Shown: positions 26,721 through 35,873, numbered from the stretch's first letter. The stretch: DNA of 64,000 bases from Clostridium magnum DSM 2767 (GCF_001623875.1 NZ_LWAE01000004.1:310001-374000), one strand, 5' to 3'. Numbers and translations are program-made. The notes: generated from the letters alone by a model not told the origin.

Positions 26721-27557
26721 TTAGTCTACTTTTCTCTTAATATCATCTTCAACTCTTCTCAACCATTCGTTAACTAGACAGTTAAACACTTCATTCTGCT
26801 CTATCTGCAGATTGTGGCCTGCCCTATCTAGTACAGCAAAAGTTGCCCTTGGGAAGTTTCCCAATATGTCCCAAGCATCCTTATACCCTACTCCTGAGTC
26901 TTGTTTTTCCAAGGTCATAAGCATGGGTTTGTTGAATTTTTTCTCCAACTTATCTACATCAAAGGAAAAACTATAACCATTCTTTCTATAATTTCTTAGA
27001 AAACTAATGTCTTCTTTTTTTATTCCTGATAACACTTCATCTCTATATCTTTCAAAGGTATTTTCATCTTGTATCACTAAAGCTGAATTAAAACGCTCCA
27101 CATCACTTTCCTCTACTTTAGATAGCAGCTCCTCATTTTTCACTAAAATAATTTTTTCAGGAATATTACGTTTTTTTCTATCAGCTATTATACATGGACA
27201 TATTAATAAAAGACCATCTACTCTATGAGCCATTTTATAAACTATTCCCCTTGATATATAGCCACCATAAGACTGACCAACAAGCAAGAAATTTTCATTT
27301 GGAAGTATCTTATTAATAAACTCAATTATAACATCAAGCATTATATCTGCACAATTCAGCCACTCAGCACCCTTTGAATTTCCCATGCCAGGTAAATCAA
27401 TATATATTCTTTTGTAATTGCTGTTAATATTAAAGACCGTCTCCATGCATGCACTCATTAATCTATGATCTGCAGCATAACCATGTATCATAACAATTGG
27501 CTTTCCTTCACCAATTATTTTATAGTTTATAGATATATCTCTTACATTACACTTCAT
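26721..27557 (-). CDS. Alpha/beta hydrolase
   Basis: 278 residues, complete fold. The oxyanion segment MIHGYAADHRLM is near residue 23, the nucleophile elbow LLVGQSYGGYISRG has Ser near 96, and a C-terminal DRAGHNLQIEQ supplies the catalytic His near 250. An acid residue is likely in the TLEKQDSG segment. No signal peptide. Substrate is not predictable. It sits alone between decayed genes. Confidence 0.88.
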   Translation of the reverse strand: MKCNVRDISINYKIIGEGKPIVMIHGYAADHRLMSACMETVFNINSNYKRIYIDLPGMGNSKGAEWLNCADIMLDVIIEFINKILPNENFLLVGQSYGGYISRGIVYKMAHRVDGLLLICPCIIADRKKRNIPEKIILVKNEELLSKVEESDVERFNSALVIQDENTFERYRDEVLSGIKKEDISFLRNYRKNGYSFSFDVDKLEKKFNKPMLMTLEKQDSGVGYKDAWDILGNFPRATFAVLDRAGHNLQIEQNEVFNCLVNEWLRRVEDDIKRKVD

Positions 27558-27858
27558 CTTTATCTTCTTCCTTACCGTACCTTAACTTCTTTTACTAAAT
27601 AATCAACATATTTTTTAATACATAATCTAATTATATTCCATTCTTACATATTGCAATCACAATACTATCTGCTATCGGATTACCTTGTATATTATATTAT
27701 TTATTCATGGTGAGAATGAGATTCTGAATATCTTTATTGTATATTCAAGAAGATACCCTACACAAAAGGAACGTAGAAATTAAGCATAATCTACAGTAAG
27801 TTTCTTGCACAATATTCTTATACTAAGAACTATCAATTAAATATTAAAATGTGAATAA

Positions 27859-28110
27859 TTGAAATTTAATAAAGTATATCCAAGAAGTAATGATAACCAA
27901 ACAATATATCTTAAAAATGTAATTACAAGAGATAATATAAAAGTTGGAGATTATACAATATATAATGATATTTATAATGATACAAAGGATTTTGAAAAAA
28001 ATAATGTACTATACCAGTATCCTGTAAACAGTGATAAATTAATAATTGGGAAGTTTTGTTCAATTGCATGTAAAGCGAAGTTTCTCATGACAAGTGGAGT
28101 AATTACCTAA
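27859..28110 (+). pseudogene. Truncated Vat/CatB-type acetyltransferase
   Basis: About 83 residues match the N-terminus of hexapeptide xenobiotic acetyltransferases (streptogramin Vat / chloramphenicol CatB): VGDYTIYNDI, VLYQYPVNSDKLIIGKFCSI and ACKAKFLMTSG. Family members are around 210 residues; the left-handed helix repeats and catalytic His region are absent, and the frame stops where they should begin. A TTG would be the start. It is not expected to give resistance. Confidence 0.75.
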
Positions 28111-28410
28111 TGTCATTGCTTTACGCAGGAGCAATGCTTGGTTGGGAGAAAATGGAAAGTACAAACGAAAGTTGAACCTTTGTAATCTTCGTCACTTACG
28201 ATAAGCGTACTGCGGAGTAACAAGCTTAATATGGATAGGAAAGATTGAATCGTTTTCCAATCGTGCAGTAACCCATATACCCATCGGAGTATAGAAGGAT
28301 ACTTACCCATTTGAATCTACTATTAGTGGAACTTGGTAAACCCTTTGTGTTCCTGGACAGAGGTAGGGTAATCAAATTATGTGGTTTATATTTTTAAATG
28401 AGGTGATGTT
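28111..28410. other. Unassigned stretch between the truncated acetyltransferase and the WYL regulator
   Basis: This 300-nt segment looks less AT-rich than its surroundings, and I find no convincing coding frame. The composition shift and its position after a truncated gene suggest a relic of an inserted element, possibly an RNA element or intron fragment, but I see no diagnostic domain V or terminal repeat. Confidence 0.3.
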
Positions 28411-29325
28411 ATGCAGATAAGTAGATTATTTCGAATCATATATATTCTGCTTGATAAGAAGTCTGTAACAGCAGGCAAACTGGCTGAACATTTTGAAGTA
28501 TCTGTGAGGACTATATATAGGGATATTGATGCACTGAGCCAAGCAGGTATTCCTATATATGCGAGCCAAGGTAAAGGTGGAGGGATCTCTTTGCTTGATA
28601 ATTTTGTACTTGATAAGTCATTGCTTTCGGAAAAAGAACAGAATAAAATTCTGCTGGCTCTTCAAAGCTTGTCGGCAGTTCAATATCCTGAACTTGATGA
28701 TGTGCTCTCAAAATTAAACAGTCTTTTCAAAAAAAGCAATATGAGCTGGATTGAAGTTGATTTTTCTAATTGGGGAAGCGATAAAAAACAAAAAGAAGTT
28801 TTCAGCCTTCTTAAAGATGCTGTACTTGAACAAGTGGTTATTACTTTTTCCTACTTCAATGTATGTGGAGAAAAAAGCCGCCGCAAGGTTGAACCTTTCA
28901 AACTGCTCTTTAAAGACAAGGCTTGGTATCTGCAAGGATATTGCCTGCAGAAAATGGCCTGCAGAACATTTAAGATAAGCCGTATGTCTGATATTCATAT
29001 TACTGAGGAGTCTTGTATGCATCAAAGCTCACAGGAGCTTATGACTAAATCTCCAGACGAAGCATGTAACAAACAGGTTAAGCTGACTCTCAAAATATCA
29101 CCTGAAGGAGCTTACCGTGTATATGACGATTTTGGGGAAGAAAATATAATAAAAAACAAGGATAACTCCTATACTGTGATTATCTCCATGCCCGGTGGTG
29201 AATGGATTTACAATTATCTCTTTTCTTTCGGTACAATGCTGGAGGTGATAGAGCCTCAAAGTGTAAGGAATGAGATTTCAATTCGTTTGGATAATATGGT
29301 GAATAAATATCATTCCAAAACCTGA
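28411..29325 (+). CDS. YafY-family transcriptional regulator with WYL domain
   Basis: 304 residues. N-terminal helix-turn-helix (about 1-60): KKSVTAGKLAEHFEVSVRTI then YRDIDALSQAGIPIYASQGK. The WYL domain (about 135-220) senses a ligand, with FSYFNVCGEKSRRKVEPFKL and KAWYLQGYCLQK. It starts after GAGGTGATGTT. Its stop codon overlaps the operator-like site at 29323, and the SDR-AlkC-Dabb genes follow, so it probably controls that operon. A close paralogue lies at 32658-33569. Confidence 0.9.
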   Translation: MQISRLFRIIYILLDKKSVTAGKLAEHFEVSVRTIYRDIDALSQAGIPIYASQGKGGGISLLDNFVLDKSLLSEKEQNKILLALQSLSAVQYPELDDVLSKLNSLFKKSNMSWIEVDFSNWGSDKKQKEVFSLLKDAVLEQVVITFSYFNVCGEKSRRKVEPFKLLFKDKAWYLQGYCLQKMACRTFKISRMSDIHITEESCMHQSSQELMTKSPDEACNKQVKLTLKISPEGAYRVYDDFGEENIIKNKDNSYTVIISMPGGEWIYNYLFSFGTMLEVIEPQSVRNEISIRLDNMVNKYHSKT

Positions 29326-29356
29326 CGTACTGTCGTCAAGTTATATTAGTTATACT
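29323..29356 (+). promoter_or_regulatory. WYL-type operator and promoter, site A
   Basis: TGACGTACTGTCGTCA starts at 29323, exactly 28 nt upstream of the -10 TATACT (29351-29356). A weak -35 TACTGT lies within the motif at 17 nt spacing. The same layout recurs at 32246-32279 (minus) and 33578-33611. Confidence 0.65.
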
Positions 29357-29393
29357 AAGCAAAACAACTTAAAAAACAAGGAGGCATTTTATT

Positions 29394-30192
29394 ATGGGAA
29401 ATAATTCACCATTATTTGATATAAGCAAAGAATTTGAGGGTAAACGGACTTGTAACTGGCGGAACCAAAGGTATTGGAAATGCTATTGTCCTGCGTTTGC
29501 TTAATGCGGGAGCGACAATAATGACTACTGCTCGAACTGTTTCAGAAGATTTACCGGAATCTGTTGGATTTATTCAAGCAGATGTCAGTACATCGGAAGG
29601 CACTGAGAAAATCATTAAGGATACCCTTGAAAAACTTGGAGGATTGGATGTATTAGTCAATAATGTAGGTGGCTCCTCATCCTCCACTGCCGGAGCATTA
29701 ACCTTGAGTGATGAGGATTGGCTGAAGACATTTAATGCTAATCTTTTTGCTTCTGTACGCTTGGATCGTGGATTTTTGCCGGCTATGCTTAAACACCATA
29801 AAGGTGTTATAATTCATATATCATCTATTCAGCGCAGGCTTCCCGGAAATATGACAATGGCATACTCTGCGGCGAAGGCAGCTCTAACCAATTACAGTAA
29901 AAATCTGGCCACTAAGTTCGGTCCTGAAGGAATACGAATAAATACAGTTGCCCCAGGTTTTACGGAAACAAAGGCTGCCGAGCGTCTTATTGAAAGGATG
30001 GCACAGAATTCCGGAAAGGATTATAACGGTACACGTCAAGAATTAATGAATGCACTCGGAGGTATACCGCTTGGTCGTCCGGCAAAACCTGAGGAAATAG
30101 CTGAACTTGTTGCTTTTCTTGCTTCAGACAGAGCTTCCTACATTACCGGAGGTGAGCATACTATTGATAGTGGTATAATCCGTACCATCTAA
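29394..30192 (+). pseudogene. SDR-family oxidoreductase with an N-terminal frameshift
   Basis: A good AGGAGG site precedes the ATG at 29394, whose frame reads MGNNSPLFDISKEFEGKR and then shifts. The frame that follows holds a complete classical short-chain dehydrogenase: LVTGGTKGIGNAIVLRLL (cofactor site), NNVGGSSSS, the Ser, and YSAAKAALTNYSKNLATKFG with catalytic Tyr and Lys, ending TGGEHTIDSG. Two bases appear to be missing near 29452. A TTG at 29434 could give a shortened 252-residue protein starting just before the nucleotide-binding loop and lacking the first strand's start, so residual function cannot be excluded. A sequencing error is also possible. Confidence 0.8.
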
Positions 30193-30222
30193 AAACGATT
30201 CAAAGGAGAATGAAGAAGATTT

Positions 30223-31335
30223 ATGGCCAATGCATTGAAGGATATTTATTCAATTGAGTTTTTAAAGGACTTTGGAGATAAAGTTCATAAAGTATATAAG
30301 GAATTTGACCCGGAACAGTTTACAGCTTGCATTTTGTCACCTCCATGGGATGAATTACAGCTAAAGGCCAGAATTCACAGGATTGCAGAGAAATTGGGTG
30401 AATATCTTCCCAAGCCTTTTGAAGACTCCTTGCAGATTCTGTTTTCTATAAATGAGAGCTGCGTTGGTTTCCCATACCTGTTCCTGCCTGATTTTGTAGC
30501 TACTTACGGGCGTCAGGAAAAACACTTTGAACTTTCAATGAATGCTTTAGAACGTTTTACGCAGCAGTCATCCTCAGAGTTTGCCATTCGTCCATTTCTG
30601 CTTATTGAGCCTAAGCGTGTAATGGGATATATGCTTAAATGGTCATTGCATGAAAATGAGCATGTTCGTCGCTTCTCCAGTGAAGGCTGCCGTCCGCGTC
30701 TTCCATGGGGAATATCACTTCCTATGTTTAAAAGTGATCCGTCACCAATTTTTAAAGTCTTGGAAAACCTGAGGGCAGACCCCTCGCTTTATGTACGTAA
30801 AAGTGTAGCCAACAACCTGAATGACATTACGAAAGATAATCCGAAAGCAGTTCTAGAATTAGCACAGAAATGGATAGGTTACAGTTCTGAAACAGACTGG
30901 ATTCTTCGACAAGGCTGCCGCACTCTCATAAGAAAAGCAAATCCTACAGCACTGGCTCTCTTTGGTTATACAGATTTTTCTGATGAAAACCCCTTATTTA
31001 AGAATGCAACGCTCACGGTTAATCCGGACGAACTTCAGATTGGAGACCGCTGTGAACTGAATTATTCATTGGATATAATATGGAATACCCCTGCACATAT
31101 CCGTTTAGAATATGGCATTGACTTTATAAAATCCAATGGCAGCTCCTCCCGCAAGCTGTTTCTCTTATCAGACAAAAATGTATCCAGTGGTAAATATTTA
31201 TCTGGAACACATACTCACAGCTTTGCGCACCTTACTACACGTAAACATTACCCAGGCATTCACCGGATTACACTACTTGTAAATGGAAAAGAAGCTGCTC
31301 AAACTATACTAAACATTACAGGAGGTAAAAAATGA
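30223..31335 (+). CDS. AlkC-type DNA alkylation repair protein
   Basis: 370 residues. The N-terminal region through about 260 is an alpha-helical HEAT-like superhelix of the AlkC/AlkD DNA glycosylase superfamily, with LPDFVATYGRQEKHFELSMN, the conserved RFSSEGCRPRLPWG and SLYVRKSVANNLNDITKDNP. The final 100 residues look beta-rich (LQIGDRCELNYSLDIIWN) and fit the Ig-like extension seen in one AlkC subgroup. It would excise alkylated bases. It is third in the WYL-SDR-AlkC-Dabb run and overlaps the next gene by four bases (ATGA). Confidence 0.85.
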   Translation: MANALKDIYSIEFLKDFGDKVHKVYKEFDPEQFTACILSPPWDELQLKARIHRIAEKLGEYLPKPFEDSLQILFSINESCVGFPYLFLPDFVATYGRQEKHFELSMNALERFTQQSSSEFAIRPFLLIEPKRVMGYMLKWSLHENEHVRRFSSEGCRPRLPWGISLPMFKSDPSPIFKVLENLRADPSLYVRKSVANNLNDITKDNPKAVLELAQKWIGYSSETDWILRQGCRTLIRKANPTALALFGYTDFSDENPLFKNATLTVNPDELQIGDRCELNYSLDIIWNTPAHIRLEYGIDFIKSNGSSSRKLFLLSDKNVSSGKYLSGTHTHSFAHLTTRKHYPGIHRITLLVNGKEAAQTILNITGGKK

Positions 31336-31619
31336 TTGTAAACAATTTACTTTTAAAATTAAAAAATAGAGATACTGAAAATATTAAAAAGACACAGGAA
31401 GCTCTTTTAGGTATGAAAGGAAAAATAGAAGTTCTTTTAGATATACAAGCTGAATTAAATATTCGTCCCAGCCAAACAGCTTGTGACATAATTCTGATTA
31501 CAAGATTTGCATCAATGGAGGATATGAATGCATATCTTGCTCATCCTGCACACCTGGAAGTTGCAAAATTTATAGGGAATGTTCTAGACACTCAAGCATC
31601 CGTATGTTACGAAATTTGA
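31332..31619 (+). CDS. Dabb-family (stress-responsive A/B barrel) protein
   Basis: 95 residues of the dimeric alpha/beta barrel family: MIVNNLLLKLKNRDTENIKK, a short helix, DIILITRFASMEDMNAYLAH and a C-terminal helix HLEVAKFIGNVLD. These small proteins are often linked to stress response or act as auxiliary enzymes. The start overlaps the alkC stop as ATGA, so it is translationally coupled. Confidence 0.85.
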   Translation: MIVNNLLLKLKNRDTENIKKTQEALLGMKGKIEVLLDIQAELNIRPSQTACDIILITRFASMEDMNAYLAHPAHLEVAKFIGNVLDTQASVCYEI

Positions 31620-31865
31620 AAAGGATGCGTAAGATAATTCAGATGTATTCATCAAAGAAAACCTATTATTCACTGTTATTGCTTGCAATATTTTAAATCA
31701 AAACAGAATATATGGGGTAATACCAGCATCCGTGTCACTAACTATACCTCTAAAAACAGTAGTATTTATAGTATTTAACGATACCAAAATAGGCATAAAT
31801 GATGTGTTGTAGACAGGATAACTATATTTAGTATTTATAGTTTACAAAGTATTGGTAGAAATAGG

Positions 31866-31987
31866 CTATTTGCCCTTAAAAACTTAGAATTTGATATGCT
31901 CATAAATGTCAAGGACACTGCTATGTGCTTTGTATATCCTTGATATTTATGAAGGCATATCAAATAGACTACACTAAAGGCAAATAG
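31866..31987. repeat. Long imperfect inverted repeat (MITE-like or RNA hairpin)
   Basis: Outer arms 31866-31878 and 31975-31987 match 12 of 13 bases. Inner arms 31890-31915 and 31937-31964 pair over 26 positions with one mismatch and a two-base bulge, around a 21-nt loop. No target-site duplication is evident. It could be a miniature mobile element or a transcribed hairpin. Confidence 0.6.
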
Positions 31988-32104
31988 TAGAGATACGTTG
32001 GATATATATATACAACGTTTAAGTATTGATATAGCTTAATTTTATGTGTATAGGTATAGATAATGAAAGATGTACCGAAAAACAAATGGAATTAATTGGT
32101 ATAA

Positions 32105-32200
32105 TCAAATACTATAAGGTACTAGTACCCTATAGCTTTTAAGACGTAAAAGTATTTGAACAGAACGTTCAACTACTTCACTAAAGTTCATACCTTTCAT
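32105..32200 (-). pseudogene. Remnant of a gene driven by operator site C
   Basis: An ATG at 32200, after a purine-rich stretch, opens a 31-residue frame beginning MKGMNFSEVVERSVQILLRL. The first residues resemble the start of nitroreductase-family proteins, but the rest does not continue as one. It lies 46 nt downstream of a promoter that has the shared operator, so it is probably the 5' stub of a lost target gene. Confidence 0.35.
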
Positions 32201-32245
32201 TTTCTTTCTCTTCTTTCTGTAAAAAATTTTGTTTAATACTTTGTC

Positions 32246-32279
32246 ATTCTAACATACTTAACTTGACGACAGTCTGTCA
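32246..32279 (-). promoter_or_regulatory. WYL-type operator and promoter, site C
   Basis: On the minus strand TGACAGACTGTCGTCA begins at 32279, again exactly 28 nt upstream of the -10 (TAGAAT, 32246-32251). It points left into the gene remnant at 32200. Confidence 0.6.
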
Positions 32280-32588
32280 TATTAAAAAACAAATCTTATA
32301 GTTACTTTATCATTTAAAGTCAAGTGATTAATTTAATTTTTTATGTATGTTTTCTAATCAATTATCTACACTCATAAAAAAAGTTTCTTGAGATTCGGTC
32401 TATTTTGAAAAAGTTATCTCCCTCGATTTTGCTTTGTTTTTTATTTTTGCCTTAGGGTAGTGTGTTTATTAACTTAAAACAACTTCAAGAAAACACTTAA
32501 AAACAATGTTATGTATAACATCCCCATAATGTGGCTCATTTAGGCATAAGAAAATTTCTTTTCTAAAAGTTGATAAATAATTACTTAA

Positions 32589-32634
32589 ATAAATCATATA
32601 ATATGACATTATAATGTCATATTATATGATTTAT
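32589..32634. promoter_or_regulatory. 46-nt perfect palindrome upstream of the second WYL gene
   Basis: A dyad centred between 32611 and 32612 is perfect for 23 bases on each side; the core is TGACATTATAATGTCA. It holds TATAAT-like hexamers and ends 24 nt before the expected start of the WYL regulator. Likely an autoregulatory operator or a cruciform-forming leader. Confidence 0.6.
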
Positions 32635-32657
32635 ACTTTATAAAGATAGGTAATATT

Positions 32658-33569
32658 ATACAAATCAACAGATTATTTCAAATTATATATATACTTCTCG
32701 GAAAAAAATCCACAACAGCTAAAGAATTAGCTGAACATTTTGGAGTCTCCACAAGAACCATTTATCGAGATATTGATGTACTTTCTTCTGCTGGCATATC
32801 TATATACATGAACAAGGGCCATGGAGGCGGCATACATCTTATGAAAAACTATACATTAACCAGGGCACTTATCTCTGATTTAGAAAGCAAAAACTTAATG
32901 TTGACAATCAAAGCTATTCAAGCAACTCAATATCTTGAATTAGATAGCATTCTTGAAAAGCTAGGAGCAATATTCAATAATACTTCCGATTACAACTTTG
33001 TAGAAGTTGATTTTTCCCATTGGGGAAGCTGCCCTAATAATCAAAACAAGTTTAACCATTTAAAGCTGGCTACTTTACATCAAAATATTATTAAGTTTGA
33101 TTATGTTAACGCATACGGGCAAAAGAGCAAATGGTTGGCTGAGCCAGAAAAACTTATTTTTAAAAACAATGCTTGGTATATGGTTGCTTTCTGCAGACAG
33201 CGTCAAGAACATAGAATCTTTAAAATATCCCGATTAAAAAAACTAGAAATTTTAGATGAAACATTTGATAAAAAAGTTCTAACAGAAGATCCGTTAAAAG
33301 AGTGGAATACTGCTTCTCAGTCGCTAATTCCCTTGAAGCTTTGCTTTAAGGCACATGTCTTAAATCGACTATACCATTATTTTGATGATTCATTTATTAC
33401 CTTAAATGATGACGGTAGCTTTACTCTAGAAGCACTGCTTCCTGAAGGAGAGTGGCTCTATAGTTATATTTTATCTTTTGGAAGCTCTGTAGAGGTGATA
33501 GAACCAGAACATATACGTAAGGCTATTTCATATGAAATAAAACAGGTATCAAAACTTTATAAATTGTAA
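32658..33569 (+). pseudogene. Second YafY/WYL regulator with ATA in place of the start codon
   Basis: The full-length frame (303 residues) matches the regulator at 28411 from its first helix (QINRLFQIIYILLGKKSTTA then KELAEHFGVSTRTIYRDIDV) through the WYL domain (FDYVNAYGQKSKWLAEPEKL). The expected start codon is ATA at 32658 and no ATG, GTG or TTG lies in frame upstream within the leader. The first in-frame ATG, at 32808, would remove the whole helix-turn-helix. It is therefore either a start-codon-loss pseudogene or uses a very rare start. The rest shows no frameshift, which implies recent loss or continued use. Confidence 0.75.
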
Positions 33570-33577
33570 TTCAAATA

Positions 33578-33611
33578 TGACACGCTGTTGTTCTATTTCA
33601 CTGTGTATAAT
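33578..33611 (+). promoter_or_regulatory. WYL-type operator and promoter, site B
   Basis: TGACACGCTGTTGTTC begins at 33578, exactly 28 nt before TATAAT (33606-33611). It matches site A in TGAC and CTGT. The promoter reads into the nitroreductase remnant. Confidence 0.6.
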
Positions 33612-33646
33612 AAAGAAAAAACATAAGGAGAGATAAAAATCTTTGT

Positions 33647-34162
33647 ATGAGTTGTGGCCAATGTGTGGCTGTTTGTCCAAAAGAAGCACTATATAATGCG
33701 AAAACACCACTAGCCAATCAAGTGGTGAAAGATATAAAAAACTTTGATGAAAATACAGCAGCTCAGTTTCTACGTTCACGCCGATCTATCCGCAGCTATC
33801 AGGAAAAAGCTGTTCCTCGAAATGAAGTGCATAAGATTCTTGATATTGCTAGAATGGCTCCATCAGGCTGTAATACACAAGAAATCTCGTATCATGTGGT
33901 TGATGATCCTGATTTATTGCATAAAATTTCAGAAGTTATAATTGATTGGACAGAAAGAGTATTAATTAAGTCCCCTGCAATTATTGGATCAAAATATTTT
34001 GATAATATAGCAATGACGATTGATATATATCATGAGACCGGTGAAGATGTTGTCTTGCGTTCTGCCCCTTGTTTGATTATGGCTATAGCTGATAAAGACT
34101 TCGCTATAGGTCATGAAAATTCCTATCTGTCATTTGCCTATGCACAGTTATTCGCTAAGTAA
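33647..34162 (+). pseudogene. Ferredoxin-nitroreductase fusion, truncated at both ends
   Basis: 171 residues. The N-terminus holds the end of a 4Fe-4S motif (CMSCGQCVAVCPKEAL) but the beginning of the ferredoxin domain is missing, and a ribosome binding site (AAGGAGAG) stands without its proper start. Then a nitroreductase domain follows: RRSIRSYQEKAVPRNEVHKI, ARMAPSGCNTQEISYHVV and SAPCLIMAIADKDF. It ends at about FAYAQLFAK, short of the FMN-binding C-terminal part (about 90-100 residues). Probably non-functional. Confidence 0.8.
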
Positions 34163-34211
34163 ATTAATCAGTGAACGGAGTGAAGAAAGTGGCTAGAGTT
34201 ACTACAAAATA

Positions 34212-34433
34212 GCTACAGGAACAGTTAAAAAAAAACGTGATGAGCGTGGGGGAGGAAGGAAAAGCACTCTTACAGATGATCAATTAAAAAAGGTGACAAA
34301 TCTTAATCAACAATGTTTATCATATGGAGCTATAGCAAAAGAAGTAGGACTATCTAAGGCATAGGTTAATAAATTAACTAATAAACAAGAGCGTAAAACA
34401 GAACCTAAAAAGTACACTAGAGAAGAAGTATAG
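34212..34433 (+). pseudogene. Decayed helix-turn-helix fragment (recombinase or resolvase-like)
   Basis: One frame reads GGGRKSTLTDDQLKKVTNLN then QQCLSYGAIAKEVGLSKA, a helix-turn-helix like those at the C-terminus of serine recombinases, then has an in-frame TAG, continues with KKYTREEV and stops again. No catalytic domain remains. Confidence 0.5.
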
Positions 34434-34886
34434 AGAATAAATTCAAAGAATAGCCAAATATGCAAGTTATATTAAAAAGTAAAAATCTTTAATGGACTTA
34501 TATAATTCCTCCTTAGCATTTACCGCCAGTATAAGCCAGTTTCTTATTTATCTCTTCCTAAGGTATGGCAACGATTCGTACGTTAACTATACTAGCATCC
34601 ATAGAAATGGCTTAGACAATTGGTTTAAATGCTGTTTATATATAAACAATGTATGATCTATATTTATGGAGAATTTACCCCAGAACATGGTAATTGATGA
34701 TAATATTATATAGAGAGTTACGACGTAGTTGTAATTCAATGTGACATATGAAAGATGTAAAACAACTCAACAAATAGTAATTTGAAAGGAATAATTGGAA
34801 TAACGACAAATCAGAATTCATTGAGCACATAGCCATAATAAAAAGCACAAAAAATTGATCTTAGGTAAATTATCGGAGGTTTATAA
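34434..34886. other. Non-coding stretch without recognisable features
   Basis: AT-rich with many stops in all frames. No gene fragment, repeat or RNA was recognised. Confidence 0.4.
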
Positions 34887-35012
34887 ATGAACAAAATGAT
34901 TAAGATTAGTAATGAAGAAGAAACAGATTATGAGAGAGTAGAAGAAATCACAAGGAAAGCTTTTTGGAATTTATATTCACAGCCATTCTATTATACAGTG
35001 AGTTTCCTTTAG
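34887..35012 (+). pseudogene. N-terminal fragment of a GNAT acetyltransferase
   Basis: A CGGAGG site precedes an ATG and 41 codons (MNKMIKISNEEETDYERVEE then ITRKAFWNLYSQPF). ITRKAFWNLY is characteristic of the first helix of YhbS-like GNAT enzymes. The frame ends before any acetyl-CoA-binding loop, so it is a stub. Confidence 0.65.
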
Positions 35013-35189
35013 TGGTATAAGGATAAGCTACACTTCCAATTTGTCTAAGAGATTAGGTGATCGACTTCAAGGACATAAGTGATATTATGTGAAAAAGAAA
35101 ATTTAAGTCGGAATATTCTTATATAGTAAACTATTGTAACTTATGATGAAGTAATGAAAATGTTAATTTCTCAATTTAGGGGGGATCGT

Positions 35190-35801
35190 ATGAAAATTAT
35201 AGATAATTCTGATTCTGTAATAATAGTATTACATGAAATATACGGAATTAATGAACACATACAGATGGTTTGCGATAAATTTTCTATAAATAAATATAAT
35301 ATTATTTGTCCAAACCTAATAGGACTGACGCAACCTTTTAATTACGATTTACAAGAAGAAGCCTATCAACATTTTATAAATAACATCGGCTTTGATTCAG
35401 CAGTTCAGCAAGTAAAACAGGTAATTATACAGGCAAAAAAACAATATAGACACATCTATTTATTAGGGTATAGTGTAGGTGCAACAATTGCATGGTTATG
35501 CAGCGATGAAGGGAATATGTGTGATGGCATAATAGGATATTATGGCTCGCGGATTAGAGATTATACGAGTATCACACCCAAATGTCCGGTACTGTTGATT
35601 TTTCCTACCGAAGAGAACTCATTTAATGTGCAGGAATTAGTTAATTCCTTAGAAAAATTCAATATTAACATTTATATGTTAAACGGAAAACATGGATTTA
35701 GTAACCCTTTTTCTGAAAACTATTGTGTACAGTCATTTGAAAAAGCAGAAAAATTAGTAGCTAACTTTTTGAAGAAGATAAGTGATAGTTCCTCAAATTA
35801 A
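35190..35801 (+). CDS. Dienelactone-hydrolase-like alpha/beta hydrolase
   Basis: 203 residues from the ATG at 35190 (MKIIDNSDSVIIVLHEIYGI), which has a GGGGGG site; a 12-codon extension upstream lacks one. VIIVLHEIYGINEHIQMVCD matches the DLH N-terminus, GYSVGATIAW is the nucleophile elbow with Ser where classical dienelactone hydrolases have Cys, and GKHGFSNPF carries the His. The acidic residue is likely Glu or Asp in the FPTEEN segment. Substrate unknown. It is the first intact gene after the decayed zone. Confidence 0.8.
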   Translation: MKIIDNSDSVIIVLHEIYGINEHIQMVCDKFSINKYNIICPNLIGLTQPFNYDLQEEAYQHFINNIGFDSAVQQVKQVIIQAKKQYRHIYLLGYSVGATIAWLCSDEGNMCDGIIGYYGSRIRDYTSITPKCPVLLIFPTEENSFNVQELVNSLEKFNINIYMLNGKHGFSNPFSENYCVQSFEKAEKLVANFLKKISDSSSN

Positions 35802-35873
35802 GGTTTGCTATTATACAATAGTACAATGTTATGAATTAACGCCCCATCATCACCTGTTTTTCTGAATATATAA

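Larger units (their letters stand above)
31620..32657. other. Kilobase-scale non-coding stretch with inverted repeats
   Basis: No intact gene. It contains an imperfect 122-nt hairpin (31866-31987), a small palindrome at 32109-32135, a 31-codon gene remnant (32105-32200), operator site C (32246-32279) and a 46-nt perfect palindrome (32589-32634). The rest is AT-rich with no visible homology. Confidence 0.5.

Noticed and set aside
28113..28310. 65-residue minus-strand frame after the truncated acetyltransferase
   Set aside because: No ribosome binding site, low-complexity hydrophobic reading and no recognisable motif; treated as non-coding.
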